Shown here in pieces: positions 52,049-61,433 of a stretch of 64,000 bases of DNA (position 1 is the first letter of the stretch; each line of letters begins with the position of its first letter). Position numbers and translations under genes: made by a program. The notes below the pieces were generated by a model. That model was not told where the DNA came from. It did no database searches and saw only the letters and a list, made by a program, of their open reading frames with translations. Source of the stretch: Lachnospiraceae bacterium GAM79 (GTDB lineage Bacteria; Bacillota; Clostridia; Lachnospirales; Lachnospiraceae); the NCBI GenBank assembly GCA_020735665.1, contig CP085928.1, positions 310,001 through 374,000 on the forward strand, in the 5' to 3' direction.

Positions 52049-52623
52049 TACTTGGTTACCTCCTTAAATGCAAGCTCAAGGGCTTTCATATTTCCATCGA
52101 TAACCTCAGGCTTCTTTGCAAATTTATGCTGATAGGAAAGTCTCATATCTGCAAGGAAATCATCCTGCTCCATGATACCGCTGACTGCAACGATAGCAGC
52201 AAGCATAGGAGAATTCGGGAAGTTCCTGCCGAGTGTCTGCATCGAGATCTCCCGGGCATCTAATGTATAAACTTTTCCTTTGTAGCCATTTAAATGAGGA
52301 CGAACCTCATCCGGTGTCTTTGGGGTGTTAATGACGATCGCACCATCTTCTTTTAATCCGGCGGTTACATCCACGGATTCCAAGAGGGACTCGTCAACGA
52401 CAACAACATACTGTGGGGTGTAGATATTGGAATGAACGCGGATCGGATCGCTGCTGATTCTGTTATAAGCAGTGATCGGTGCACCCATTCGCTCCGGACC
52501 ATATTCCGGAAAACCCTGAACGTATTTTCCTGTTTTAAAAGCTACGTCTGCAAGCAGCAGAGCAGCAGTTTTGGCACCCTGGCCGCCCCGGCCATGCCAT
52601 CTGATCTCAATCGTATCTTTCAC
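52048..52623 (-). CDS. porG: Pyruvate:ferredoxin oxidoreductase, gamma subunit
   Basis: The 191-residue gamma subunit has the family start EIRWHGRGGQGAKTAALLLADVA, then FPEYGPERMGAPITAYNRIS. It is the first gene of porGDAB; GAGAGA lies before the ATG. Operon order G-D-A-B matches the classical four-subunit POR. Confidence 0.93.
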   Translation of the reverse strand: MKDTIEIRWHGRGGQGAKTAALLLADVAFKTGKYVQGFPEYGPERMGAPITAYNRISSDPIRVHSNIYTPQYVVVVDESLLESVDVTAGLKEDGAIVINTPKTPDEVRPHLNGYKGKVYTLDAREISMQTLGRNFPNSPMLAAIVAVSGIMEQDDFLADMRLSYQHKFAKKPEVIDGNMKALELAFKEVTK

Positions 52624-52752
52624 TTTTTAATCTCTCCTTGTGACTATAAACGCATCGATATGTCAGAATGAATATAGAAATGATTTCCCTTATGATTTCA
52701 GACAAATAGAAGGTTTATTGAAAAAATTTCTTAATAAAACGTAGACTTTTTT

Positions 52753-52781
52753 ATTATATCATGTATAAATAAGAAGTAAAT
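52753..52781 (-). promoter_or_regulatory. Candidate promoter of porGDAB
   Basis: On the minus strand TATAAT (52753-52758) has a TTTACT-like -35 about 16-17 bp upstream. It would give a leader of about 120 nt. The -35 match is weak. Confidence 0.4.
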
Positions 52782-52915
52782 AAAAATTTTTTTGTAAATA
52801 AGATAAGAAATTTGAACGAATAAAAAACGGAAAAGTGCAGGTAATAGGATTTTGTAATAGTGAAAAATGAGGTATAATGAATCGTATCAAGAATGTAAAA
52901 AAAGAGGAGAGAAAA

Positions 52916-54097
52916 ATGTCAAAAGGGAAAAAAGTAAAGATCGTAATTGAGGGAATCATTCTGTTGTTTATTGTTTACTGTGTCGTTTTAAAGATGCTGC
53001 CGGTATCGACAGGAAGACTGTCAACATACGAAGAGATCAATGATGCAGTAGCAACAGCCGCTTCAAGGTATAAGAATACGGTTACGCTAAAGACAACAGG
53101 GGAACCGTATATGGATTATCAGTCGGTCCTTGACAAGTTGATGGAAAAGAATATGTATGCAGGTGGAGAATTCTATGCATTTTCTTATGTATATACGCCG
53201 GATTCAGGTGGAGAAAAAGTAGCGGTAAAGATCAATCATATGAGCCGGTTAAAAAGCTTTCTTGTATTTATCCGTTCCGGACAGATTTCGGGGAAGATAA
53301 AGGGGCTGTCAGATTACGAGAAGGTGAAAGCGGTACATGATTATATTATCTTACATAATGAATATAACCGCTCATCCGGTGGCGCATGTAATACTCTGTA
53401 CAGAGGCGATTCGGCATGTAACGGATATGCGCTGGCATTTTATATCATTATGAAAAAAGCCGGAGTCCCGGTCACCTGTGAATATGGTTTTGGACTGGAA
53501 TCCGAGCATCTGTGGAATCGGGTTCAGGTGGATGGACACTGGTATAATATCGATCTGACATGGGATGATCTTGGTGGACAGAATGTCGGATATGATTATT
53601 TCCTTAAATCTGATGCGGACTGGCAGGGACATGATCATGGCGGTTCCGATGCAGAAACCTCTATGGATGTGACAGGAAAGACGGCAGCGGAATATTATAG
53701 AATGTTCCCGAATTATAATGCGATCATGATCTGGTCGATCATCGGAGTGATTGCGGCAGGATTTGCATTATATATCTGGCTGCTTGACCGGAAGATGAAA
53801 CGGAAGAAGTTAGAGAAAGCCCGTCTGGAAGCGCAGGAGGAAGCGCAGAGAATGGAAGAACTCCATAAGAGAATGCAGGTGGTTACAGGTGCATTTACAG
53901 ATGAAGCGACCGTTCCGGCGAATGAAAATGCGGTCACGGACTATCAGACAGCACCATATACAACACAGATGGCAGAGAATGTAGATGAGACTACCATGAA
54001 TCATGAACAACCTCAGACTGCGGATTCTGCTGAAAGTGCTTCACAGAATAAAGGCAGTGGTGCTCATTCAGGGTTCCGGTTGAAGCAGGATGATTAA
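52916..54097 (+). CDS. Membrane-anchored transglutaminase-like protein
   Basis: The 393-residue protein has an N-terminal membrane helix (about 8-28), an extracytoplasmic transglutaminase-like domain with the triad Cys (SACNGYA, about 167), His (EHLWNRV, about 196) and Asp (NIDLTWDD, about 211), then a second helix (about 268-288) and a charged coiled-coil and low-complexity tail. It may be a peptidase or cross-linker at the cell surface; the substrate is unknown. ATG 52916 is chosen because GAGGAGAG precedes it; the ATG at 52877 lies inside the TATAAT promoter box (52873-52878). Confidence 0.85.
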   Translation: MSKGKKVKIVIEGIILLFIVYCVVLKMLPVSTGRLSTYEEINDAVATAASRYKNTVTLKTTGEPYMDYQSVLDKLMEKNMYAGGEFYAFSYVYTPDSGGEKVAVKINHMSRLKSFLVFIRSGQISGKIKGLSDYEKVKAVHDYIILHNEYNRSSGGACNTLYRGDSACNGYALAFYIIMKKAGVPVTCEYGFGLESEHLWNRVQVDGHWYNIDLTWDDLGGQNVGYDYFLKSDADWQGHDHGGSDAETSMDVTGKTAAEYYRMFPNYNAIMIWSIIGVIAAGFALYIWLLDRKMKRKKLEKARLEAQEEAQRMEELHKRMQVVTGAFTDEATVPANENAVTDYQTAPYTTQMAENVDETTMNHEQPQTADSAESASQNKGSGAHSGFRLKQDD

Positions 54098-54119
54098 AAA
54101 TATTATAATGAAAACTTTC

Positions 54120-54150
54120 ATCGGCATAGTTGTTCACAACTATGCCGATT
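54120..54150 (+). terminator. Terminator of the transglutaminase-like gene
   Basis: ATCGGCATAGTTG (54120-54132) pairs perfectly with CAACTATGCCGAT (54137-54149), followed by a weak TTTGTGTT tract. Confidence 0.75.
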
Positions 54151-54217
54151 TGTGTTAAAATAAACAGCGATTGACAAAATGAGAAAAAGAATCACCAACA
54201 AATTAGGAGGAAATAGA

Positions 54218-56509
54218 ATGATTAAATTATTTGACAATGGTGCTTATCTTTTAAATGGCACAGAGCTTGTAGAAGACAATGTCGATGCAAATGCGATCCT
54301 TACACAGAAGTTAGGTACAGCTCCATCCAAGGAAGAAGCTGCAAAGAATACTATGGCATATGGTATCCTGGAGAAGCACAACACATCTGACAATATGGAC
54401 AATCTTAAGATCAAATTCGATAAGATGACCTCTCATGATATAACATTTGTAGGTATTATCCAGACAGCAAGAGCTTCAGGACTGAAAGAATTCCCAATCC
54501 CTTATGTCCTTACAAACTGTCACAACTCCTTATGTGCAGTTGGTGGTACGATCAATGAGGATGACCACATGTTTGGTCTTTCCTGCGCAAAGAAATTCGG
54601 TGGTGTCTATGTTCCGCCTCATCAGGCTGTTATCCATCAGTTCGCAAGAGAAATGCTTGCAGAATGTGGCGCAATGATCCTTGGTTCCGACAGTCATACC
54701 CGTTATGGTGCGCTCGGTACAATGGCGATCGGCGAAGGCGGCGGAGAGCTTGCAAAGCAGCTCTTATGCAGAACTTACGATGTAGCTAAGCCCGGTGTAG
54801 TAGCAATCTATCTGGACGGAGAAGTTGCAAAGGGAGTAGGTCCTCAGGACGTTGCTCTTGCGATTATCGGTGCAACTTTCCAGTGCGGTTATGTTAAGAA
54901 TAAGGTAATGGAATTTGTAGGACCTGGTGTTGATAAATTATCTGCTGATTTCCGTATCGGTATCGATGTAATGACAACCGAGACAACCTGTCTGTCCTCT
55001 ATCTGGAAGACAGATGAGAAGATCAAGGAGTGGTATGATACACACTACAGACCGGAAGCATATAAGGAAATGAATCCGGGTTCTGTTGCTTACTATGATG
55101 GTGTTGTATATGTGGATCTGTCAAAGGTAAAACCAATGATCGCTATGCCATTCCATCCAAGCAATACATATACAATTGAAGAATTAAATGCAAACCTGAT
55201 GGATATCTTAGACGACTGCGAGAAGCGCGCATTGGTTAGTCTGGACGGTAAGGTTGACTTCACATTAAAGGATAAAGTCCGTGATGGCAAGTTATATGTA
55301 GAACAGGGAATCATTGCCGGATGTGCCGGTGGTGGATTCGAGAACATCTGTCAGGCAGCGGATATCATCCGTGGAAGAAGCATCGGTGCAGATGAATTTA
55401 CATTATCTGTATACCCTGCATCAACTCCTATCTATATGGAGCTTGCAAAGAACGGTGTACTGGCTGACCTGATCGAGACAGGTACGATCGTTAAGACAGC
55501 ATTCTGCGGCCCTTGCTTTGGTGCCGGAGATACACCTGCAAATAATGCATTATCAATCCGTCATTCAACCAGAAACTTCCCGAACCGTGAAGGCTCCAAG
55601 ATCCAGAATGGTCAGATCTCATCCGTTGCACTTATGGATGCACGTTCGATCGCAGCTACAGCAGCAAATAAGGGATACCTTACAGCAGCTACAGATCTGG
55701 ATGTTGAATACAAGGGACAGAAATATTTCTTCGATAAGACCATTTATGACAGACGAGTTTACAATGGTGTCGGCAAGGCTGATCCATCTGTTGAGATCAA
55801 GTTTGGTCCGAATATCAAGGACTGGCCTGAGATGATCGCACTGACAGACAACCTGTTATTAAAGGTTGCATCTGTTATTAACGATCCTGTAACAACTACA
55901 GATGAACTTATTCCATCCGGTGAGACATCTTCCTACCGTTCAAATCCGCTTGGACTTGCTGAGTTCACTTTATCCAGAAAGGATCCTGAATATGTAGGCC
56001 GTGCAAAGGCAATTCAGGCAGTTGAGAAGAAGAGAGAAGAACTTGGATGCTTCTGCAAAGCAGATGAATCCATGAAGCCTATGATGAAAGAGATCAAAGC
56101 AAAATTTGCAGATCGTGAGATCACAGGTTCCAATACCGGTTACGGTAGTACGATCTTTGCTGTAAAGCCGGGTGATGGTTCTGCCAGAGAGCAGGCTGCT
56201 TCCTGCCAGAAGGTACTTGGCGGCTGGGCAAACATTGCCAAGGAATATGCAACAAAGCGTTACAGATCCAACCTGATCAACTGGGGTATGCTTCCATTCA
56301 TCATGGAGGAAGATTTCGCATTTGATAATGATGATTATGTATTTATTCCGGGTATCCGTGAGGCTGTTCAGAATAAGGACGAGATCATCAAGGCATATGT
56401 GGTAAATAAAGACTTCAAGGAATTAGACCTGAAGCTTGGAAGCCTGACCGATGATGAGAGACAGATCATCATGGATGGCTGCCTGATCAACTACTATAAG
56501 AACAACTAA
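54218..56509 (+). CDS. Aconitase-family hydratase
   Basis: The 763-residue protein belongs to the aconitase superfamily. The three 4Fe-4S ligands are visible as the Cys of [10 protein letters not shown] (about 369) and the two in FCGPCFGAG (about 429-432). [21 protein letters not shown] (about 172-190) is the substrate-binding segment, and a swivel domain lies at the C-terminus. The sequence differs from standard AcnA/AcnB and is of the type often labelled only hydratase in Clostridia; the substrate may be aconitate or another hydroxy acid. AGGAGG sits 7 bp before ATG 54218. No citrate synthase or isocitrate dehydrogenase genes are nearby. Confidence 0.85.
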   Translation: MIKLFDNGAYLLNGTELVEDNVDANAILTQKLGTAPSKEEAAKNTMAYGILEKHNTSDNMDNLKIKFDKMTSHDITFVGIIQTARASGLKEFPIPYVLTNCHNSLCAVGGTINEDDHMFGLSCAKKFGGVYVPPHQAVIHQFAREMLAECGAMILGSDSHTRYGALGTMAIGEGGGELAKQLLCRTYDVAKPGVVAIYLDGEVAKGVGPQDVALAIIGATFQCGYVKNKVMEFVGPGVDKLSADFRIGIDVMTTETTCLSSIWKTDEKIKEWYDTHYRPEAYKEMNPGSVAYYDGVVYVDLSKVKPMIAMPFHPSNTYTIEELNANLMDILDDCEKRALVSLDGKVDFTLKDKVRDGKLYVEQGIIAGCAGGGFENICQAADIIRGRSIGADEFTLSVYPASTPIYMELAKNGVLADLIETGTIVKTAFCGPCFGAGDTPANNALSIRHSTRNFPNREGSKIQNGQISSVALMDARSIAATAANKGYLTAATDLDVEYKGQKYFFDKTIYDRRVYNGVGKADPSVEIKFGPNIKDWPEMIALTDNLLLKVASVINDPVTTTDELIPSGETSSYRSNPLGLAEFTLSRKDPEYVGRAKAIQAVEKKREELGCFCKADESMKPMMKEIKAKFADREITGSNTGYGSTIFAVKPGDGSAREQAASCQKVLGGWANIAKEYATKRYRSNLINWGMLPFIMEEDFAFDNDDYVFIPGIREAVQNKDEIIKAYVVNKDFKELDLKLGSLTDDERQIIMDGCLINYYKNN

Positions 56510-56532
56510 GGTATTCTAATATAATAATTTCC

Positions 56533-56636
56533 TTACAAGGTGAGTCCTACCTATAAGTGGAAGTTGTAAAAGCGTTGAAACCGCTGCTGGTGGTTTCACA
56601 AATATGGCTATGTCTTATGACATAGCCATATTTATA
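56533..56636 (+). ncRNA. Candidate three-hairpin RNA between the hydratase gene and nfo
   Basis: Three stems lie in series: TTACAA (56533-56538) with TTGTAA (56564-56569), GAAACCGC (56577-56584) with GTGGTTTC (56590-56597), and a perfect ATATGGCTATGTC/GACATAGCCATAT hairpin (56602-56631). A TATAAT box lies at 56520-56525. It could be a small RNA, a leader of nfo, or just the 3' end of the hydratase mRNA. No known family was recognised. Confidence 0.3.
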
Positions 56637-56658
56637 TTATAAGAAGGAGAGAAACAAC

Positions 56659-57501
56659 ATGATATATATAGGAAATCATCTGTCGTCCTCCAAAGGCTTT
56701 GAGGCTATGGGAAAGGCGGCATTAAAACTTGGTGCAAATACATTTGCATTTTTCACAAGAAATCCAAGGGGCGGAAAGGCGAAAGAGATCGATCCGGCAG
56801 ATGCGAAACGGTTACGTTCCCTGATGGAGGAGCATCATTTCGGAAAACTGGTCGCACATGCACCATATACAATGAACGTCTGTGCAGCAAAACCGGATAT
56901 TCGGGAGTTCTCATGTAATATCTTAAAGGATGATATGGAGCGGATGGAGTATCTTCCGGGAAATTATTATAATTTCCATCCGGGCGCACATGTTGGTCAG
57001 GGAGCAGAAGAAGCCATACCGGTAATTGCCGATGCATTAAATCATGCGATCAAACCGGATCAGAGTACAGTCGTATTACTGGAAACAATGGCAGGCAAAG
57101 GCTCGGAAGTCGGAAGAAATTTTGAAGAACTGGAACGTATCATAGAGCTGGTTGACTGCGAGGATAAGATCGGGGTATGCTTTGATACCTGTCATACATG
57201 GGATGGTGGCTATGATCTTGTGGAAGATCTGGATGGTGTACTTCACACGTTTGATCAGATCATCGGACTTGACCGCTTAAAGGCTGTTCATCTAAATGAC
57301 AGCATGAATGTGAGAGATTCACACAAAGACCGACATCAGAAGATTGGAGAGGGTGAGATCGGAGCAGAAGCATTAAAACGGATCGTAACGCATCCATTGC
57401 TTGCAGGCAGACCATTTATCTTAGAGACACCAAATGATGATGCAGGATATGCAAGAGAGATAGCAATGATAAAGAGCTGGGCGGATGAAAGCATGGAGTA
57501 A
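56659..57501 (+). CDS. nfo: Deoxyribonuclease IV (endonuclease IV)
   Basis: This AP endonuclease repairs abasic sites in DNA using a three-zinc TIM barrel. The 280-residue product has IGNHLSSSKGFEAMGKAA at the start, metal-site segments NFHPGAH near 112, LLETMAGKGSE near 140, GVCFDTCHTWDGGYDL near 174, HLNDSM near 212, and ETPND near the end. AAGGAGAG precedes the ATG. Confidence 0.95.
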   Translation: MIYIGNHLSSSKGFEAMGKAALKLGANTFAFFTRNPRGGKAKEIDPADAKRLRSLMEEHHFGKLVAHAPYTMNVCAAKPDIREFSCNILKDDMERMEYLPGNYYNFHPGAHVGQGAEEAIPVIADALNHAIKPDQSTVVLLETMAGKGSEVGRNFEELERIIELVDCEDKIGVCFDTCHTWDGGYDLVEDLDGVLHTFDQIIGLDRLKAVHLNDSMNVRDSHKDRHQKIGEGEIGAEALKRIVTHPLLAGRPFILETPNDDAGYAREIAMIKSWADESME

Positions 57502-57523
57502 TTGTAAGGATAACAGATAAAAT

Positions 57524-57585
57524 AAAAACTGCCACTATCAGAATGGTTACCCAATAACGGCTTCATTCTGACAGTGGCAGTTTTT
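57524..57585. terminator. Bidirectional terminator between nfo and the SPFH gene
   Basis: AAAAACTGCCACTATCAGAATG and its near-complement at 57564-57585 form a long stem with A-run and T-run flanks, so it can end both convergent transcripts. Confidence 0.88.
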
Positions 57586-57611
57586 AATATTACCAATGAA
57601 TCAGTTCAATC

Positions 57612-58547
57612 TTATTTCTCTGTTTTCACTAATTCCGATAATGAAGTTGCAAGTCCTGCAACACCCTGAATATCAGATGGAATAATGATCTTGGTTGACT
57701 TGCCGTCGGCAGCCTTTGCGAAAGCTTCCAGACTCTTGATCGTAAGAACCTGATTAGATGGAGCAGATTCATTTAAGAGACGGATACTGTCTGCATTTGC
57801 CTGCTGTACAGCGAGGATAGCCTGTGCCTGACCTTCAGCTTCACGGATCGTTGCTTCCTTCTTAGCTTCTGCGCGAAGAATCTGTGACTGCTTCTCAGCT
57901 TCTGCTTCCAGGATAACGGACTGTTTGTTACCTTCTGCAATAAGGATTGCGGATTTCTTTTCACCTTCTGCTTTCAGGATCTGTTCACGTCTTTCACGTT
58001 CTGCCTTCATCTGTTTTTCCATGGCATCCTGAATCGCTGCAGGTGGGATAATATTCTTTAGCTCAACACGGTTTACCTTGATGCCCCAAGGATCAGTTGC
58101 TTCGTCCAGGGTAGCACGCATCTTTGTGTTGATCGTCTCTCTGGATGTCAGTGTCTGGTCAAGTTCGAGATCACCGATGATGTTACGGAGAGTAGTGGCT
58201 GTCAGGTTTTCGATTGCCATGATCGGATTTTCAACACCATAGCAGAAAAGCTTTGGATCTGTGATCTGGAAGAAAACGACAGTATCGATTCTCATTGTAA
58301 CGTTATCTTTCGTGATAACCGGCTGTGGAGCGAAGTCTACAACCTGTTCCTTTAAGGTAACACGACGTGCGATCTTATCGATAATAGGCATCTTCATATG
58401 AAGACCTACGGACCATGTACCGCAGTAGGTTCCCAGACGTTCGATAACGTAAGCGTGTGCCTGTGGGACGATCTTGATTGTGCTGCAGATAATAATGATA
58501 GCAATGAATACTAAGATAATTACTAGCCATGTGAGTGGTGAATCCAT
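57612..58547 (-). CDS. SPFH/Band 7 membrane protein (QmcA/stomatin-like)
   Basis: The 311-residue protein has an N-terminal membrane anchor (about 5-24), an SPFH domain starting at VPQAHAYVIERLGTY, and an Ala/Glu-rich coiled coil (about 175-260: KAEGEKKSAILIAEGNKQ). Proteins of this type organise membrane microdomains. AAAGGAGG precedes the ATG. It is the second gene of an nfeD-SPFH operon, the usual pairing. Confidence 0.93.
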   Translation of the reverse strand: MDSPLTWLVIILVFIAIIIICSTIKIVPQAHAYVIERLGTYCGTWSVGLHMKMPIIDKIARRVTLKEQVVDFAPQPVITKDNVTMRIDTVVFFQITDPKLFCYGVENPIMAIENLTATTLRNIIGDLELDQTLTSRETINTKMRATLDEATDPWGIKVNRVELKNIIPPAAIQDAMEKQMKAERERREQILKAEGEKKSAILIAEGNKQSVILEAEAEKQSQILRAEAKKEATIREAEGQAQAILAVQQANADSIRLLNESAPSNQVLTIKSLEAFAKAADGKSTKIIIPSDIQGVAGLATSLSELVKTEK

Positions 58548-58601
58548 AATAAGTACCTCCTTTAAGTGGCGACAGATATAGTATCTGTCAAATTAAATAA
58601 A

Positions 58602-59051
58602 TTATATTCTGCTGACAATAAGTTTTACGCCGGAAACCTCATTGATCGTGACTTCGGTTCCCTGGGGAATAATATCAGTTTCATCAGCAGCACGTGCGGT
58701 CCATTCGAGACCATTTACTTTTACCTGCCCGGTAGCCTTTAGATTATCAATGGTTTCAGATACGATCACCTGTTTGCCGACCAGACTTTCAACATTTGTT
58801 TTTTCCATATCGGATAATTTGAAATGTTTTAAAGCCACAGGCCTTGTAGTAAACAGAAGAACTAATGAAATAACTGCAAAGATCAATATCTGGATGATCA
58901 GTGATGTACCAAAGAATACAGAGATCGCAGATACCAAAGCTCCTCCCGCGAACCAGATGGTTGTAAGTCCGAGAGTAATGATTTCGATAATTATACAGAC
59001 CATAAAGATAACGGACCAGATAATTAATTGACAGATTAATTCATTTTCCAT
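58602..59051 (-). CDS. NfeD family protein
   Basis: The 149-residue protein has three membrane segments (about 8-80) and a C-terminal OB-fold domain (about 95-149: VGKQVIVSETIDN, GQVKVNGLEWTARA, GTEVTINEVSGVKLIV), the NfeD1b-type short form that partners stomatin-like proteins. The ATG at 59051 is chosen for AAAGGAGG just upstream; the longer frame to 59129 has no site. It is the first gene of the operon, with a promoter at 59131-59159. Confidence 0.92.
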   Translation of the reverse strand: MENELICQLIIWSVIFMVCIIIEIITLGLTTIWFAGGALVSAISVFFGTSLIIQILIFAVISLVLLFTTRPVALKHFKLSDMEKTNVESLVGKQVIVSETIDNLKATGQVKVNGLEWTARAADETDIIPQGTEVTINEVSGVKLIVSRI

Positions 59052-59130
59052 AAGAACACCTCCTTTATGCCTCCCCGGTCTTAGGTAAAATATGTTTTGT
59101 GGTTTGTTAAGAACCCTTAAACATGTCACT

Positions 59131-59159
59131 ATTTTACTATGTAACTAAAGTGTCGACAA
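59131..59159 (-). promoter_or_regulatory. Promoter of the nfeD-SPFH operon
   Basis: On the minus strand TTGTCG (59154-59159) and TAAAAT (59131-59136) are 17 bp apart, 80 bp before the ATG. Confidence 0.6.
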
Positions 59160-59269
59160 TGCTTTTTTCAAAAATATAGGGTTATTTAAGGTTCATTTTT
59201 TGAACGATTTTGGATTTGGTAAAGTCATGGTTAAATCTATTTAAAATCTATTAAAAATGGGAAATTCTA

Positions 59270-59298
59270 TTGCCTGACTTTTTGAAACAGTATATAAT
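59270..59298 (+). promoter_or_regulatory. Promoter of the AI-2E-type permease gene
   Basis: TTGCCT (59270-59275) and TATAAT (59293-59298) are 17 bp apart, about 95 bp before the start codon. Confidence 0.65.
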
Positions 59299-59393
59299 TT
59301 TTTCAGGTTGTTTATAATTATATGTAAGAATAAATCCATTGATGTGTTGTTATAGGAATGGAATGAAACGACATATCTGATATTGGGTTTTGA

Positions 59394-60881
59394 ATGTGGA
59401 AAGGGAAAGGTTATCAGACAAAATTGGGAAATGAAAGAAAAAGACGGCTGTTTAAGGCGGGAACGATCATATTTCTGGTAATTGCAGCAGCGCTTGTATT
59501 TAATAAGATATTGGAGGAGTGGACAGGCTTTCGGAAGGTATTGGATACGATAACCGGGGCGGCAGCACCGATTATAATTGGTTTTGTGATCGCTTTTTTG
59601 TTGAATCCGGTGCTTATCTTTTTTGATCGTCTGTGTCATACGATCTTGCAGGATCGGGTGATCAAAGACAAGAAAAAACTGTTTCATGTATCAAGAGCCA
59701 TATCGATCATTATAACGATCATTTTGTTCCTTGGTCTGCTCACGGGTTTGATCTGGATGGTAGTGCCACAGGTCATCGACAGTATCAATCTTCTTATATC
59801 CAATATGGATAATTACTATAATAATATCATGAAGGCGATCAATACCATTTATGATAAATTCAAGAACCTTGGCGAATCCGAAGAAATGGTAATGAATGTC
59901 GTAAACACTGTATATGACCGCTTACAGAAATGGGTAAATACAGATGTTGTTCCGAATCTGGATAAGATTGTATTGAATATCAGCTCCGGTGTTGTGGGCG
60001 GATTGAAGTTCATTTATAATTTCCTGATCGGTATTGTAGCATCTATCTATGTGATGGCGAATAAGGAATATTTGGCTTCCAGAGGCAAGAAAATCGTCTA
60101 TGCACTGTTTAAACTGAAAAACGCGAATATCATTCTGGATGGACTTGCAAGTGTAAATAAGATATTCAGTCAGTTTATCAATGGTAAGATCGTGGATTCG
60201 ATCATAATCGGGATTATAACATTTATTTTGACAACGATCGTAGATATGCCATATGCATTGCTGATCAGTGTTATCATTGGTGTGACAAATGTAATTCCGT
60301 TTTTTGGTCCGATCATCGGTGCGATCCCATGTGTGTTTATTGTTCTGATCGCAGATCCGATCAAGAGTATCATATTGCTTATCATGATCCTGTGTATTCA
60401 GCAGTTTGATGGAAATATTTTAGGACCAAAGATCCTTGGTGATGTAACGGGACTTTCCAGCTTCTGGGTTCTGACCGCGGTTATCGTAGGTGGTGGTATC
60501 TTCGGATTCTACGGAATGCTGCTGGGTGTTCCGGTATTTGCATGTATCTACATGTATATCAATAAGACATGTACCGACAAGCTGGAAAAGAAGCATATGG
60601 TATCGGTGTCCTCGGAATTTGAGCGAATCAAACGGATCGATGAAGAAACCGGAAAGCCAATCTATCTGACAGAGGAAGAGGAGGATATCCGTTTTCATAA
60701 AAAAACTCCGGAGGAAAAAGCAGCTGCAAAGGCAGAACGTGAGGCGAAGCGACATGCGAAGAGGTTATATCAGCAGATTGAGAAAGTGATGCATGCGGAG
60801 AAAGCAGATGATCAGTTGGCAGCAACGGAGCATGGAGCTGAAAAGAAGAGCAGTGATGACGACAAAGATGATCAGATGTAG
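59394..60881 (+). CDS. AI-2E transporter family (PerM-like) membrane protein
   Basis: The 495-residue protein has about eight membrane helices and the family signature region ALLISVIIGVTNVIPFFGPIIGAIP near 285-310 and GGGIFGFYGMLLGVPVFA near 365. A charged cytoplasmic tail (about 405-495) is rich in Lys/Glu/Asp. Family members are linked to autoinducer export, Na+/H+ exchange or sporulation (YtvI); the role here is unknown. The start is uncertain: ATG 59394 lacks a clear ribosome binding site, and a TTG at 59424 is an alternative. Confidence 0.87.
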   Translation: MWKGKGYQTKLGNERKRRLFKAGTIIFLVIAAALVFNKILEEWTGFRKVLDTITGAAAPIIIGFVIAFLLNPVLIFFDRLCHTILQDRVIKDKKKLFHVSRAISIIITIILFLGLLTGLIWMVVPQVIDSINLLISNMDNYYNNIMKAINTIYDKFKNLGESEEMVMNVVNTVYDRLQKWVNTDVVPNLDKIVLNISSGVVGGLKFIYNFLIGIVASIYVMANKEYLASRGKKIVYALFKLKNANIILDGLASVNKIFSQFINGKIVDSIIIGIITFILTTIVDMPYALLISVIIGVTNVIPFFGPIIGAIPCVFIVLIADPIKSIILLIMILCIQQFDGNILGPKILGDVTGLSSFWVLTAVIVGGGIFGFYGMLLGVPVFACIYMYINKTCTDKLEKKHMVSVSSEFERIKRIDEETGKPIYLTEEEEDIRFHKKTPEEKAAAKAEREAKRHAKRLYQQIEKVMHAEKADDQLAATEHGAEKKSSDDDKDDQM

Positions 60882-61049
60882 GAAACGTAGCATATTCAGA
60901 AATGACAGGGCACATATAGTGTAGCTTTATGTGATAGAATAAGCCGGCAGATATCTATGGGGTATTTTAAACACAAATACCCGGTCATAGCTCTGCCGGC
61001 ATTCCGTTTGTAATGAGATAAAATGAAAGTAAAATTACTTGCTTGCTTA

Positions 61050-61235
61050 TCATACAAATCGATTTAATTTTTCGTCATAGTTAAAGCCGGCAGATGCCAG
61101 TTTTTCGGATACTTCATTTACATTCAGATTCAGATCTGCACATAATTCATCCAGACTCGGATAAAAATCGCGAAGCTTCATATTAATAAAACTAAGGAGC
61201 ATAACAGGATCTTTTGGAATATTTGAATTAGCCAT
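61050..61235 (-). CDS. Small DUF4250-like protein
   Basis: The 61-residue acidic helical protein contains PKDPVMLLSFINMKLRD, CADLNL and GFNYDEKLNRF, which from memory matches the DUF4250 family of Firmicutes and Bacteroidetes. Function is unknown. AAAAGGAGG precedes the ATG at good spacing, and a clear minus-strand promoter lies at 61344-61372, so it is a genuine gene. Confidence 0.85.
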   Translation of the reverse strand: MANSNIPKDPVMLLSFINMKLRDFYPSLDELCADLNLNVNEVSEKLASAGFNYDEKLNRFV

Positions 61236-61343
61236 AGGTGGAAAACCTCCTTTTATAAAAATCTTTTACATATTTTATTTGTAATAAGTATAAAAAACTG
61301 GTATATATATAGGGTATTGGAAACGTGTGCCATTTCCGATGTC

Positions 61344-61372
61344 AGTATAGCAGACGCTGGAAATATGTGCAA
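61344..61372 (-). promoter_or_regulatory. Promoter of the DUF4250-like gene
   Basis: On the minus strand TTGCAC (61367-61372) and TATACT (61344-61349) are separated by 17 bp. Confidence 0.7.
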
Positions 61373-61433
61373 CCGGATAGAATGGTAGCTGATCGCTTGG
61401 TAGTCGGTTACATAATAATCAGGAGAAACAATC

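Noticed and set aside
60951-61002. GCCGGCAG / CTGCCGGC hairpin after the AI-2E-type gene as a terminator
   Set aside because: The stem is convincing but no T-run follows on either side, so I did not call it a terminator.
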